Position numbers and translations under genes: made by a program. The notes beneath the pieces are model-generated. The model ran no database searches, was not told where the DNA came from, and saw only the letters and a program-made list of their open reading frames with translations. Below, one piece after another: positions 51,395-60,746 of a stretch of DNA of 64,000 bases (positions are counted from its first letter, which is position 1; each line of letters opens with the position of its first letter). The stretch is from JAAYTL01 sp031460505. GTDB taxonomy: Bacteria; Bacillota; Clostridia; Tissierellales; Tissierellaceae. The stretch covers positions 607,670 through 671,669 of the forward strand of contig JAVKTT010000001.1 in the NCBI GenBank assembly GCA_031460505.1, in the 5' to 3' direction.

Positions 51395-52218
51395 ATAATT
51401 TAAAAAGTAATATTATGAGATATATTATTAAACTAGCAGCATTAATAACATTTGGAGCCTTATTCTTTATAGTTGGGTATATATTATATAGAGGAGTGCC
51501 ATATCTAACTCCTTCCCTATTTGAATTTGAATATTCAAGTACAAATGTTTCCATGTTTCCTTCAATTATTACTACATTGATGCTTGTATTTTCAACATTG
51601 ATCATTGTAACACCAATAGGTGTGTTTACAGCTTTCTATCTAATTGAATATGCTATTAAAGGAAATAAATTTGTAGAATTAATTAGAATTACCACAGAAA
51701 CATTATCTGGTATTCCATCTATTGTATATGGACTATTCGGAATGTTATTCTTTGTATATAGATTACAGTTTTCATATTCACTAATCGCAGGAATATTTAC
51801 TGCAGCAATAATGGTACTACCATTAATAATAAGATCAACTGAAGAAGCCTTACTATCTGTAAATGATAGCCTAAGAGAGGCAAGTTTTGCTTTAGGTGCA
51901 GGAAAGCTTAGGACAATATTTAGAGTTGTACTTCCAGTAGCTATGCCTGGTATCCTTTCAGGAGTTATTTTGGCAATAGGACGTATAATTGGAGAAACTG
52001 CTGCATTGATTTATACCTTAGGTACTGCAACTAAAATGACTGATGGATTATTCTCCTCAGGTAGAACACTTGCTGTTCATATGTATATGTTGTCAGCTGA
52101 AGGTTTACATGTAAATGAATCCTTCGCAACTGGAGTTGTTTTGCTGATTACTATTCTTATCATAAATAGTATATCAACTTATTTAAGTAATAAATTAACG
52201 AAAGGGAGAATAAACTAA
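51391..52218 (+). CDS. pstA: Phosphate ABC transporter permease PstA
   Basis: Permease of 275 residues with six membrane segments, forming a dimer with PstC. The EAA-like loop is LREASFALGAGKLRTIFRVVLPVAMPG and GRIIGETAALIYTLG follows. The TTG start overlaps the pstC stop (TTGA), with AGGAGG upstream, and its stop overlaps the pstB start (TAATG), which points to coupled translation. Confidence 0.96.
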   Translation: MNNLKSNIMRYIIKLAALITFGALFFIVGYILYRGVPYLTPSLFEFEYSSTNVSMFPSIITTLMLVFSTLIIVTPIGVFTAFYLIEYAIKGNKFVELIRITTETLSGIPSIVYGLFGMLFFVYRLQFSYSLIAGIFTAAIMVLPLIIRSTEEALLSVNDSLREASFALGAGKLRTIFRVVLPVAMPGILSGVILAIGRIIGETAALIYTLGTATKMTDGLFSSGRTLAVHMYMLSAEGLHVNESFATGVVLLITILIINSISTYLSNKLTKGRIN

Positions 52219-52970
52219 TGGATAAATTGATTATAAAAGATTTCGATTTATATTATGATGATTTTCATGCTTTAAAGGATATAAATATGAATATAGCTGA
52301 AAATGAAATAACTGCTTTTATTGGACCTTCAGGTTGTGGTAAATCTTCCCTTCTAAAGAGTTTAAATCGTATGAATGATTTAGTTGAAGGTTGTAAGATT
52401 ACTGGTGAAGTTCTATTTGATAATAAAAATATCTACGATAAAGATGTAGATGTAAATATATTAAGAAAAAGAATTGGTATGGTATTTCAAAAACCAAATC
52501 CATTCCCTATGAGTATATACGATAATATTGCCTATGGACCTAGGACTCACAATATTAAAAGTAAATCTAAACTAGATGAAATTGTAGAAAAAAGTCTACG
52601 TGGTGCTGCTATATGGGATGAAGTCAAAAATGATTTAAAAAAGAATGCTTTAAGATTATCAGGAGGTCAACAACAAAGAATATGTATTGCAAGAGCTTTA
52701 GCTGTAGAACCTGAAATCCTATTGATGGATGAACCTACTAGTGCCCTTGACCCAATATCAACTGCTAAAATAGAAGAACTAGTCCAACAATTAAAGAAAG
52801 ATTATACTATAATAATAGTAACTCATAATATGCAACAAGCAACAAGAGTATCGGACAAAACAGCCTTTTTCCTTTCAGGAGAAGTTATTGAATTTAACGA
52901 TACAGATACACTGTTTTCAGTTCCTAAGAATAAGAAAACAGAAGATTATATTACAGGTAGATTTGGTTAA
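52218..52970 (+). CDS. pstB: Phosphate ABC transporter ATP-binding protein PstB
   Basis: ATPase of 250 residues that powers phosphate import. Walker A GPSGCGKSSLLK (about residue 35), PstB-specific LNRMNDL, the Q-loop VFQKPNPFPMSI, signature LSGGQQQR and Walker B ILLMDEPTSALD are all intact. It overlaps pstA by one base. phoU follows 23 bases later. Confidence 0.98.
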   Translation: MDKLIIKDFDLYYDDFHALKDINMNIAENEITAFIGPSGCGKSSLLKSLNRMNDLVEGCKITGEVLFDNKNIYDKDVDVNILRKRIGMVFQKPNPFPMSIYDNIAYGPRTHNIKSKSKLDEIVEKSLRGAAIWDEVKNDLKKNALRLSGGQQQRICIARALAVEPEILLMDEPTSALDPISTAKIEELVQQLKKDYTIIIVTHNMQQATRVSDKTAFFLSGEVIEFNDTDTLFSVPKNKKTEDYITGRFG

Positions 52971-52993
52971 AATTAAAAAGTAGGGGTGTTAAT

Positions 52994-53644
52994 ATGAGAC
53001 GTTTTTTTGATGTAGAGTTGGATGTATTGAATAATGAACTTATTAAAATGGGCAGCTTGGTTGAAGACACTATTGAAGATTCAATAAAATCTTTAATGGC
53101 TAGGGATTCTGAATTAGCTAAAACTGTTATTTCAAAAGATGATGAAGTAGATGCAATGGAAAAATCAATAGAGAATAGATGTTTACAACTATTATTAAAA
53201 CAACATCCTGTTGCTGGAGATTTAAGACTTATATCATCTATTTTAAAAATGATTACGGACCTTGAAAGAATTGGTGATCAAGCTCAAGATATTGCTGAAA
53301 TTTCATTATTATTAGCTGATGAAAAGTATATTAAAGAATTAACTCACATTCCACAAATGGGTGAAGCTACAATAAAAATGCTAAAAAATAGTATAGATGC
53401 ATTTGTTAACAGAAACCAAGAATTAGCTTATGAAGTTATAGCCTTTGATGATGTAGTAGATGATCTATTTGATACTATAAAAGAAGAATTAATAGAATTA
53501 ATCAACAAAGATATTGAAAATGGTGAACAAGCAATTAACTTCCTAATGATTGCAAAATACTTAGAAAGAATAGGTGATCATGCCCAAAATATTGCTGAAT
53601 GGGTGTTGTTTGCTATTACTGGTCAACATGTAAAAGGTGAATAG
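52994..53644 (+). CDS. phoU: Phosphate signalling protein PhoU
   Basis: Cytoplasmic regulator of 216 residues with two three-helix repeats. Each carries the metal-binding pattern ERIGDQAQDIAE (about residue 96) and ERIGDHAQNIAE (about residue 196). PhoU links the Pst transporter to the sensor kinase and shuts off the Pho response when phosphate is plentiful. It lies between pstB and the two-component genes. Confidence 0.97.
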   Translation: MRRFFDVELDVLNNELIKMGSLVEDTIEDSIKSLMARDSELAKTVISKDDEVDAMEKSIENRCLQLLLKQHPVAGDLRLISSILKMITDLERIGDQAQDIAEISLLLADEKYIKELTHIPQMGEATIKMLKNSIDAFVNRNQELAYEVIAFDDVVDDLFDTIKEELIELINKDIENGEQAINFLMIAKYLERIGDHAQNIAEWVLFAITGQHVKGE

Positions 53645-53662
53645 ATTACTAGGGGTGATTAA

Positions 53663-54343
53663 ATGCCTAAGATATATTGTGTAGAAGATGATGAAAGTAT
53701 AAGAGAATTAATAGTATATGCTTTAAATACTAGCGGATTTGAAGGTTATGGATTTGATAATGCAGAGGATTTTTATAAAGAGTTAGATAATTCATCACCT
53801 GATCTTATACTTTTAGATATAATGCTTCCTGGGGATGATGGCCTAACTATATTAGACAAGCTTAAAAAAAGTCATGATACTAAAGACATTCCTGTAATTA
53901 TGCTGACAGCAAAAACCTCAGAATACGATAAGGTTAAAGGATTGGATTTAGGAGCAGATGATTATATTACAAAACCCTTTGGTGTAATGGAGCTTATATC
54001 AAGAATTAAAGCCGTATTAAGACGTACAAGCTTTGTAAGTAATCAAGAGGTCCTTACTCTTGATAGTATAGAAATGGATTATGATAGAAGAATGGTTAAA
54101 ATAGATAATGAAGCTGTCAAACTAACTTACAAAGAATTTGAACTCCTTTATTATTTATTAAAGAATCAAAACATAGTTTTAACTAGAGAAATGATTATGA
54201 ATGAAGTATGGGGTTTTGATTTTGAAGGAGAAACCCGTACAGTTGATGTTCATATAGGAACACTTCGACAAAAGCTTGGTGAGTCTGGAAAACTGATTCA
54301 AACTATTAGAAATGTTGGATATAAAGTAGGAGAAATTATATGA
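53663..54343 (+). CDS. phoB: Response regulator PhoB/PhoP-type (OmpR family)
   Basis: DNA-binding response regulator of 226 residues. The receiver domain has the acidic pair VEDDE, the phosphorylated Asp in LILLDIMLPG (about residue 53), and Lys in ITKPFG. The C-terminal winged helix reads LTYKEFELLYYLLKNQN and TRTVDVHIGTLRQKLG. Location after phoU and the Pho boxes before pstS and pstC support a phosphate role. Its last codon overlaps the kinase start (ATGA). Confidence 0.94.
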   Translation: MPKIYCVEDDESIRELIVYALNTSGFEGYGFDNAEDFYKELDNSSPDLILLDIMLPGDDGLTILDKLKKSHDTKDIPVIMLTAKTSEYDKVKGLDLGADDYITKPFGVMELISRIKAVLRRTSFVSNQEVLTLDSIEMDYDRRMVKIDNEAVKLTYKEFELLYYLLKNQNIVLTREMIMNEVWGFDFEGETRTVDVHIGTLRQKLGESGKLIQTIRNVGYKVGEII

Positions 54344-56031
54344 AACGGAAAATCCATCTTAGCGTAGCTTTATTATCAACAGCAATTACAATTTTAGTTG
54401 CATTCTTTATGATGATTACATTTTATAAATTTAATAATAACAATCAAATGGATTCCCTTAAAAACACAGGGAATCTTATTTCTAATGTGATTCACCTTAC
54501 AGATGCTGATGAGCTTAATACACTTAAAACCCATGAAAATACCAATGTAAGAATTACCTTAATAGACTCTGATGGTTCTGTTTTATTTGATAATAAAGCA
54601 GATATGAATAATATAGAAAATCATATAGATAGACCAGAAGTTAAACAAGCCTTAAAAAAGGGAACTGGACAGTCTATCAGGTATTCAACAACTTTAGGCT
54701 ATGACACCTATTATTATGCAATAAAGCTTGAAAATAATATAATCCTACGAGTTTCACATGAAGCAGAAAATCCTTTGACAGCTTTTAGTGGAATTTTACC
54801 TATAACCCTATTAATATTAGTTTTAATATTTATCATAACATATTATACTTCTTCTCTTTTAGCCAATCATATATTGAGACCTATTGAAGTATTTACTAAA
54901 AATATCGGAGAAAATATATCAGAAGAGGCTTTTAAGTATCTAAGTGTATACGATGAACTATCCCCTTTTATAAGGACCTATGAAAGTCAAAATAAAGAAA
55001 TTGAAAACAAAGATATTGATCTTGAAGAAAAATCAACCCTTTTAGATGTTATTAGTTCCAGTATGGGTGAAGGAATAGTTTTATTAGATACAAGCATGAA
55101 AATAATGTCAATAAATAATAGTGGAATAAGATTATTTAATGGTAGTAGAAATATTTCCTACTCAGGTAAAGACTTTATTAGATTATGTAGAGACCTTGAT
55201 TTAAACCAAACATTAGAAGTTTCTATAGGTAAAAAGTCTAGTAATGAGGTTATGATTAATCATAATAACAAATATTTAAATATATATATCAACCCTGTAC
55301 TTAGGAATTGTGAATTAACTGGATTGTTGCTTTTAGTAGTTGACTCTACAGAAAAACATAAATTAGATATAATGCGTAGGGAATTTTCAGCTAATGTATC
55401 CCATGAATTAAAAACACCACTCACTTCAATCAATGGTTATGCAGAAATGATTAAGAACGGTATGGCTAAAGGTGATGATATTACAAAATTTGCTTCTATA
55501 ATAAAACGAGAAGGCGAAAGATTATTAAGTCTAATCGATGATATCATCAAATTATCCAAAATTGAAGATAATTCAGATGATAATAATTTAGAACCAGTAA
55601 ATTTATATACTCTTGGGAAAGATGTAGTAAATAGTCTTGAATTATTAGCTAAAGAGAAGGATATCCAGTTAGAACTTAAAGGTATTAGTATATTTATGAA
55701 GGGTAATAAGGGTATGCTTCAAGATTTACTATATAATCTATTAGAGAATTCCATTAAGTATACAAATCCTGGAGGGCTTGTTCAATTAACTATATGTGAG
55801 GATAGTAAAAAAACTATTATTAAAATCAAAGATACCGGCATAGGAATTCCTGTAGAACATCAGGATAGGATATTTGAACGGTTTTATATAGTAGATAAAA
55901 GCAGGTCTAAAAAGATAGGAAGTACTGGTCTAGGTTTATCCATAGTAAAGCATATAGTAGAATTTCATAAGGGTAAGATTAGTTTGGAAAGTGAAGTAGG
56001 TAAAGGAACTGAGATTACCATAACATTTTAA
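54340..56031 (+). CDS. phoR: Sensor histidine kinase PhoR-type
   Basis: Membrane sensor kinase of 563 residues. A first membrane segment (about 8-28), an external domain (about 30-150) and a second segment (about 152-175) are followed by HAMP-like and PAS domains (about 180-330), the H-box VSHELKTPLTSI (about residue 350), N-box LLENSIKY, and G boxes DTGIGIP and GLGLSI. Partner of the response regulator before it; start overlaps that gene. It should read phosphate status through Pst-PhoU. Confidence 0.93.
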   Translation: MKRKIHLSVALLSTAITILVAFFMMITFYKFNNNNQMDSLKNTGNLISNVIHLTDADELNTLKTHENTNVRITLIDSDGSVLFDNKADMNNIENHIDRPEVKQALKKGTGQSIRYSTTLGYDTYYYAIKLENNIILRVSHEAENPLTAFSGILPITLLILVLIFIITYYTSSLLANHILRPIEVFTKNIGENISEEAFKYLSVYDELSPFIRTYESQNKEIENKDIDLEEKSTLLDVISSSMGEGIVLLDTSMKIMSINNSGIRLFNGSRNISYSGKDFIRLCRDLDLNQTLEVSIGKKSSNEVMINHNNKYLNIYINPVLRNCELTGLLLLVVDSTEKHKLDIMRREFSANVSHELKTPLTSINGYAEMIKNGMAKGDDITKFASIIKREGERLLSLIDDIIKLSKIEDNSDDNNLEPVNLYTLGKDVVNSLELLAKEKDIQLELKGISIFMKGNKGMLQDLLYNLLENSIKYTNPGGLVQLTICEDSKKTIIKIKDTGIGIPVEHQDRIFERFYIVDKSRSKKIGSTGLGLSIVKHIVEFHKGKISLESEVGKGTEITITF

Positions 56032-56042
56032 TTAGGACTATA

Positions 56043-56074
56043 AAAAATGAGGCCTTATTGGCCTCATTTTATTA
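56043..56074 (+). terminator. Terminator between phoR and DUF951
   Basis: AAAATGAGGCC and GGCCTCATTTT (ending 56070) with a TTATT loop and T/A runs on both sides. It can end both convergent operons. Confidence 0.92.
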
Positions 56075-56075
56075 T

Positions 56076-56318
56076 CTAGTCTTCTTGTTTTTTATCTTCA
56101 TCTTTTTTATGATGAATTATAGAAATCCATTTTTCATCAACTAGAATTCGTCTTACTCTTTTTTCAAATTCTATTCTTGACAGCCAAATCTGTCTATCAC
56201 ATCCAAGACATTTAAGTTTAATATCTACTCCTGTCCTTAATATCTCCCATTTGTTCTCGCCACAAGGATGGCCTTTTTTTAAAGTTACAATATCTCCAAT
56301 TTCATAATTTAAAATCAT
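56076..56318 (-). CDS. DUF951 family protein
   Basis: An 80-residue protein. Its core, DIVTLKKGHPCGENKWEILRTGVDIKLKCLGCDRQIWLSR, is the DUF951 pattern, with three Cys residues (Pro-Cys-Gly and Cys-x2-Cys) that may bind zinc. In other Firmicutes it lies beside mscS-like genes as here. Its ATG overlaps the mscS stop (ATGA). Function unknown; nucleic-acid binding has been guessed from the fold. Confidence 0.88.
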   Translation of the reverse strand: MILNYEIGDIVTLKKGHPCGENKWEILRTGVDIKLKCLGCDRQIWLSRIEFEKRVRRILVDEKWISIIHHKKDEDKKQED

Positions 56319-57163
56319 TCTATATCTCCTCCAACTATCTCTCTCTTTGGATATGGTCTCTTAATATTTTCTTTGTGTAAGGTTTCATTAGAAATTTGTC
56401 TAATTTGTCTTTCCACTCCCCATTGTTCCATCGCTTTAGTCTTAGCAACAATGGTTATATCTACGTTATACTCACCTATGTTAGATACACCTAATACATT
56501 TGGTCCTTCAACAATTCTATCATCACTTTCTAAGGATTTCAGTGCATTTTGTAAAACAAAGATAGTTCTATCTACATCTTCTTCGATTGATATTGAAACC
56601 ACTACTAAGGCTCTCATTGCCCCTCTAGCTTTGTTTGTTACAATATTAATGCTACTGTTCGGAATTATATGTAACTCCCCTGAAAAGGCCCTTAATTTCG
56701 TTACCCTTAGTCCTAGTTCTTCAACTATACCATCCTTATCTCCAGTTTCAATATAATCCCCTACTGAATATTGATCTTCTAATAAGATAAAGAAACCTGT
56801 GATGATATCTTTAACTAAGGATTGAGCTCCAAAACCTATAGCTAATCCTCCTATACCAGCAGTAGCTAGAATTGAAGCCGTGTTAATTTCAAATAATTCT
56901 AATGTCATAATAATTCCAATAAATATTAATATATATTTGATAAGTTTTTTTAAAGTAGATACTAATGTATTTGTTCTTTTTATATTTATTTTTAGGTTTT
57001 TATTTTCTATTTTTAATGTTCTATCAATAATTCGATTTATTAATCTACTAATTATCCCTACACCTAAAAATATTAATACCACTATAATAAGTTTTCCAAA
57101 TATATTTATGTTACCTTCACTTGTCCTTAAGTAATCATTAAACAGTGTATTAATATTCTCCAT
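56315..57163 (-). CDS. mscS: Small-conductance mechanosensitive channel (MscS family)
   Basis: Membrane channel of 282 residues that opens on hypo-osmotic stress. Membrane segments at about 20-45, 62-85 and 90-115; the third contains the pore helix ATAGIGGLAIGFGAQSLVKDIITG. The cytoplasmic beta-domain follows with DYIETGDKDGIVEELGLRVTKLR and IPNSSI. Length fits the short MscS type. Its stop overlaps the DUF951 start; DUF3343 lies 14 bases upstream. Confidence 0.95.
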   Translation of the reverse strand: MENINTLFNDYLRTSEGNINIFGKLIIVVLIFLGVGIISRLINRIIDRTLKIENKNLKINIKRTNTLVSTLKKLIKYILIFIGIIMTLELFEINTASILATAGIGGLAIGFGAQSLVKDIITGFFILLEDQYSVGDYIETGDKDGIVEELGLRVTKLRAFSGELHIIPNSSINIVTNKARGAMRALVVVSISIEEDVDRTIFVLQNALKSLESDDRIVEGPNVLGVSNIGEYNVDITIVAKTKAMEQWGVERQIRQISNETLHKENIKRPYPKREIVGGDIE

Positions 57164-57177
57164 AATATCTCCTCAAA

Positions 57178-57444
57178 TTACATTATCTTTTCTGCATTAC
57201 TACCTTCAGTTGATTTTGTATACATAAACATTCCATCAATATTTAAAATTCCTTGATTTATCAATTCTTTAGCCTTGTCTACATCTTCTACAAGAAATAA
57301 AAGTGACAAACCACAGCTAGTACTTACATCTCTAGGTGTAGGTATTGTTTTAAATACAAAATTATTTTCTTTAAAAACCTGTTCTCCTTGTAGTGCATAG
57401 TTAGTTGATTTAAAAGTAATTAAACCGTATACTTCACTCTTCAT
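57178..57444 (-). CDS. DUF3343 family protein
   Basis: Small protein of 88 residues. GLITFKSTNYALQGEQVF and IPTPRDVSTSCGLSLLFL fit the putative Se/S carrier protein family (DUF3343). Such proteins are commonly encoded next to yedF, as here (eight-base gap). A role in selenium or sulphur trafficking is inferred from that link. The conserved Cys is in TSCGLS. Confidence 0.86.
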   Translation of the reverse strand: MKSEVYGLITFKSTNYALQGEQVFKENNFVFKTIPTPRDVSTSCGLSLLFLVEDVDKAKELINQGILNIDGMFMYTKSTEGSNAEKIM

Positions 57445-57452
57445 AATTTCTC

Positions 57453-58049
57453 CTATCCGATTATTAAATTAGTCATTGGGTCTCTTAATTTTTCATATAT
57501 AGTGTACATATTTGATACAGTTCCAACTTTAAGCTTATCCTTAAGGTTTAAAAAGTCTAGACAAGTTCCACAGGATATAATCTCTACGCCTTGTTCTTCT
57601 ATTTTTTTAAGATCATCTAAAACAGGTGAACCATCACATGTAAGTTTGACCCCATTATTATAGAATACTAGAGTTTTTGGATAAGGCGCTGTTTCTGTAA
57701 CTGTATATATAAAGCTTTTAATTAAAATCCTACCTAAATCATCATTGCCACTACCCATTTTATTAGATGAAAATCCAATTGTCATGTCCTTTAAGTCTGT
57801 ATCATTAGCATTTGGAGCATCATTACTTACTTGACCTTTATATATATCTATATAATATTCCTGGTCTTCTGATTGATTCACTTGGAACTTATATCCCATA
57901 CTCTCAGCTAATTTTGAAACATTCTCTTTGGCTACTTCATTATCTACAATAGTGGTTATAATACCCTCATTAGTTTTATCTAACTCTTTCTTAGTAAGAA
58001 TTACAGGTTTTGGACACTCAAGCCCTCTTGCATCTACTTCAATTTTCAT
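57453..58049 (-). CDS. yedF: Sulfurtransferase-like selenium metabolism protein YedF
   Basis: A 198-residue protein with a TusA-like domain (about 1-70, DARGLECPKPVILTKKEL with the active Cys) and a DsrE-like domain (about 88-195, with GVEIISCGTCLDFLNL). This two-domain form is the YedF of selenium-using bacteria, which suggests the organism makes selenoproteins or selenouridine tRNA. It heads yedF-DUF3343-mscS-DUF951. Confidence 0.9.
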   Translation of the reverse strand: MKIEVDARGLECPKPVILTKKELDKTNEGIITTIVDNEVAKENVSKLAESMGYKFQVNQSEDQEYYIDIYKGQVSNDAPNANDTDLKDMTIGFSSNKMGSGNDDLGRILIKSFIYTVTETAPYPKTLVFYNNGVKLTCDGSPVLDDLKKIEEQGVEIISCGTCLDFLNLKDKLKVGTVSNMYTIYEKLRDPMTNLIIG

Positions 58050-58077
58050 TTTTATCCCCTCTTTAATTATATTTATA

Positions 58078-58698
58078 CTATCTTCTTGTAAAAGTCATAT
58101 AAATGATTCTAGCACCAACAAAAATTATAATAATTGGTATTACATAATTCAATTTAAAATTTGAATATCTTAATAAATCTATATTTACAAATGCTTGAAT
58201 ACTACCAATAAATAATAATGTGTAAGAAATATATTTTGGCCACACTATACTATTTCTACGATAAGCTACTAAATAACAAGTGTAAAATGCTAAAGCAAGA
58301 AAGAAATATTTTGCCCATGGTAATAATACAGGTAATACTTGACCTATTAAATTATTAAACGCTAAGGCAATTAGAACACTTCCAAAAATAAGCCAATTCC
58401 TTTCACGACTTTTATAATAAAGATATAAAAGCCCACTGCCACCTACAGATAGATATACAAATGGTTTTATATTTAAATTTATGAAAATATACCTATCTAT
58501 CAAAGATACAGATGAGAAGGCAAGTAAAGCTAGACCTACTACTAAAATTAATGTTTCCTTCTTTAGAATATATCTAATTATTAAAGCAATAGATGTTAAA
58601 AATAATATCCATGTTAAGTCCAACATATTAAAATTATTCAATAAATATAAAATTCCTAATACAATTAAAGCAATTCCTGTATAAAGATTTTTCTTCAT
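58078..58698 (-). CDS. LiaF/LiaI-like multi-pass membrane protein
   Basis: Protein of 206 residues with about seven short hydrophobic segments. The start MKKNLYTGIALIVLGILYLL and the next segments resemble the LiaI/LiaF-like membrane region (DUF5668). No cytoplasmic domain follows. The role is unknown; LiaF-type proteins act in envelope stress. It lies 28 bases before yedF. Confidence 0.7.
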   Translation of the reverse strand: MKKNLYTGIALIVLGILYLLNNFNMLDLTWILFLTSIALIIRYILKKETLILVVGLALLAFSSVSLIDRYIFINLNIKPFVYLSVGGSGLLYLYYKSRERNWLIFGSVLIALAFNNLIGQVLPVLLPWAKYFFLALAFYTCYLVAYRRNSIVWPKYISYTLLFIGSIQAFVNIDLLRYSNFKLNYVIPIIIIFVGARIIYMTFTRR

Positions 58699-58747
58699 TA
58701 GCTTATCACATCCATCTTCTTATATCTACATTTATACCATCTAATTA

Positions 58748-59830
58748 TTATTTATTATTGACCTTGAATAAATGCATTTTACTATTATCTACAATGCCTA
58801 AATAATTCTTATTTACAATTATATCATTAATATTTGCTTCATGTTTATACTCTAATATTTCTTTATTTCCTTGTATACCTAATAGATTATTATCACCTAT
58901 TAATAAGATATATTTATCAAAATCTCTTATTTTATTATATTCTATAGAAAGGTAGAACTTCTCTACTGTCCTTCCCTCTAAATCTACTACTTCTAGATTA
59001 GGGCCATACAATACATAGATTAAATTGTTATTTAATACAACATTCTTTATATCAGTAAAAGATTTTTTCCAATAGATCTTACTATCTCTAATATAGTATA
59101 AACACTTATCAGTTAGAGTAATTAAATCTTCATCAATAAATTTTGTAAATATTATTATTTCATCAGATATTGAAACCTGATCTATCGGATCACCATTAAT
59201 TGAATATACATTAATTTCACTTTCTAGATTATCTCTAATATTTAAATTACTTATTAAATACTTCTCCCTCTTCTTATCTATGTCATATGTGAGTATATTC
59301 CTATCTTCTAATGGATGAATTCTTAGAAAAACACCATCTGTATTAAGAAGTACTAAATTTTCTTGTACTTCAGATTTTGTATGTACCATTATATTATCTT
59401 CATCTACAAATAAATTATATATATTATTATCTAAATCTAATCTTTCTAATGTGTCACCATTACTATTTATTATATAAATATCTCCACTAGACTTGTCCAT
59501 TACATAAATCCTATTTTCTCTAAATACAGCATCTGGATTTTCAAAATTAAATTCTTTCTCCATGATAGGGTTGTTGTTTATATCTATTATAGATAATTTA
59601 TCATTACCCCATAGAGCTATATTTTCCTCATATAATCCAATCTTATTATTACTTTGACTTAGATTAATTGCCCCTATCTTTTCCATACTTTTTTCTCTAA
59701 TAGTAAGTGATTTATATGCCTGAATAAACTTCATTTGATTATCTTTATTTATAAAGAACAATACTCCTATTAGAAGTAACAATATAAACAATTTAAAGAT
59801 CTTATGACTATTTCTCTTATTATCTTCCAT
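58748..59830 (-). CDS. Membrane-anchored beta-propeller-like protein (DUF5711-like)
   Basis: Protein of 360 residues. An N-terminal membrane anchor (IFKLFILLLLIGVLFFI, about 14-30) precedes repeats of WGNDKLSIIDINNN-type, DKSSGDIYIINSNGDTLERL, NVYSINGDPIDQVSI and VVDLEGRTVEKFYL, each about 40-45 residues, as in a beta-propeller. It resembles DUF5711 proteins of Clostridia. I start at ATG 59830 with AAGGGG upstream; a TTG six bases earlier is less likely. Function unknown. Confidence 0.7.
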   Translation of the reverse strand: MEDNKRNSHKIFKLFILLLLIGVLFFINKDNQMKFIQAYKSLTIREKSMEKIGAINLSQSNNKIGLYEENIALWGNDKLSIIDINNNPIMEKEFNFENPDAVFRENRIYVMDKSSGDIYIINSNGDTLERLDLDNNIYNLFVDEDNIMVHTKSEVQENLVLLNTDGVFLRIHPLEDRNILTYDIDKKREKYLISNLNIRDNLESEINVYSINGDPIDQVSISDEIIIFTKFIDEDLITLTDKCLYYIRDSKIYWKKSFTDIKNVVLNNNLIYVLYGPNLEVVDLEGRTVEKFYLSIEYNKIRDFDKYILLIGDNNLLGIQGNKEILEYKHEANINDIIVNKNYLGIVDNSKMHLFKVNNK

Positions 59831-59972
59831 ACACAAGTTCCCCTTTGAATTAATCCTTATATAATAATTGTATTATAATTTGTTCATATTTTCCATAGCA
59901 TTACTCCAATAAAATATATTTATTATAATATTAATTATTTTAATTTAGAAATTAATTTTATTGATTTATGTG

Positions 59973-60001
59973 TTGACATTTTTAATATTATACTATATAT
60001 T
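59973..60001 (+). promoter_or_regulatory. Promoter of the small-regulator cluster at 60 kb
   Basis: TTGACA (59973-59978), 17 bases, TATATT (59996-60001), 45 bases before the first gene. Confidence 0.82.
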
Positions 60002-60045
60002 TGAATTAATAGGTAGAGATAAAGATTTTTGAAGGGAGTAATGGT

Positions 60046-60342
60046 ATGAATAATAAAGCTTCTAAAATAAAAATAGTTGTTATAGATCCAGAAAGTGATT
60101 TAAATTTACACCTTCCAGCAGTACGATTTGGTTTTCTATCATTTATGGCATCCTCTGCTTTATTATTCAAGCCATTTATGCTTAGGAACAATGAATTAAA
60201 TGATAATGCTTTTAATGTAATAAATAAATTTGATAAAGAAATGATTAAAGAGATAATAAGAGAACTTAAGTCTATAGGTCCTTTGGACCTAGTAGATATT
60301 TCTACAGGTAATGGAACTCAAATCAAAATATCTACGCTGTAA
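60046..60342 (+). CDS. Small protein related to the C-terminal part of the 60747 gene product
   Basis: A 98-residue protein. Its start KIKIVVIDPESDLNLHLPA and end DLVDISTGNGTQIKI line up with the C-terminal 75 residues of the protein at 60747-61121 (VRVFDPEDETKVNVTLPV and KIVEVDSSDGTKVEI). It appears to be a truncated paralogue without the N-terminal helical domain, and has a hydrophobic middle. First gene of a three-gene operon with DUF2089. The ribosome-binding site is GAAGGGAG. Function unknown. Confidence 0.75.
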   Translation: MNNKASKIKIVVIDPESDLNLHLPAVRFGFLSFMASSALLFKPFMLRNNELNDNAFNVINKFDKEMIKEIIRELKSIGPLDLVDISTGNGTQIKISTL

Positions 60343-60357
60343 TGAAAGGAGTTTATT

Positions 60358-60723
60358 ATGAGAAGAGAAGTAATTGGTAAGTGTCCTGTTTGTGGTGATG
60401 AATTAAAGGTTACTAAATTGAGCTGTTCTAGTTGTGACACTCATATTGAAGGGAATTTTGATCTATGTAAATTCTGCAAACTCTCAAATGAACAAAAAAG
60501 CTTCTTAGAGGCTTTTGTAAGAAATAGAGGTAATATCAAAGAAATAGAAAAGGATTTAAGTATTTCATATCCTACAGTTAAAAACAAACTAGAAGACTTA
60601 GTTCAGGCTTTAGGATATAGTTCAAAATATTCTGAGCCGGAAATTGACAAAAAAGACATTTTAGAAAGACTTAATAACGGAGAGATAACATCTGAAGAAG
60701 CATTAAAACTTCTAAAAAATTAA
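60358..60723 (+). CDS. DUF2089 family transcriptional regulator
   Basis: A 121-residue protein. The N-terminal zinc ribbon CPVCGDELKVTKLSCSSCDTH (four Cys) is followed by FVRNRGNIKEIEKDLSISYPTVKNKLEDLVQALGY, an HTH-type segment, and a SHOCT-like end (ILERLNNGEITSEEALKLLK). This arrangement is typical of DUF2089 in Firmicutes. The end resembles the start of the next gene's product (ILNMVKDGKISVDEGLKLIEAL). Probably a DNA-binding regulator of the neighbouring envelope genes; that is inference. Confidence 0.85.
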   Translation: MRREVIGKCPVCGDELKVTKLSCSSCDTHIEGNFDLCKFCKLSNEQKSFLEAFVRNRGNIKEIEKDLSISYPTVKNKLEDLVQALGYSSKYSEPEIDKKDILERLNNGEITSEEALKLLKN

Positions 60724-60746
60724 TAGTCAAAGGAGGTATCATAATT

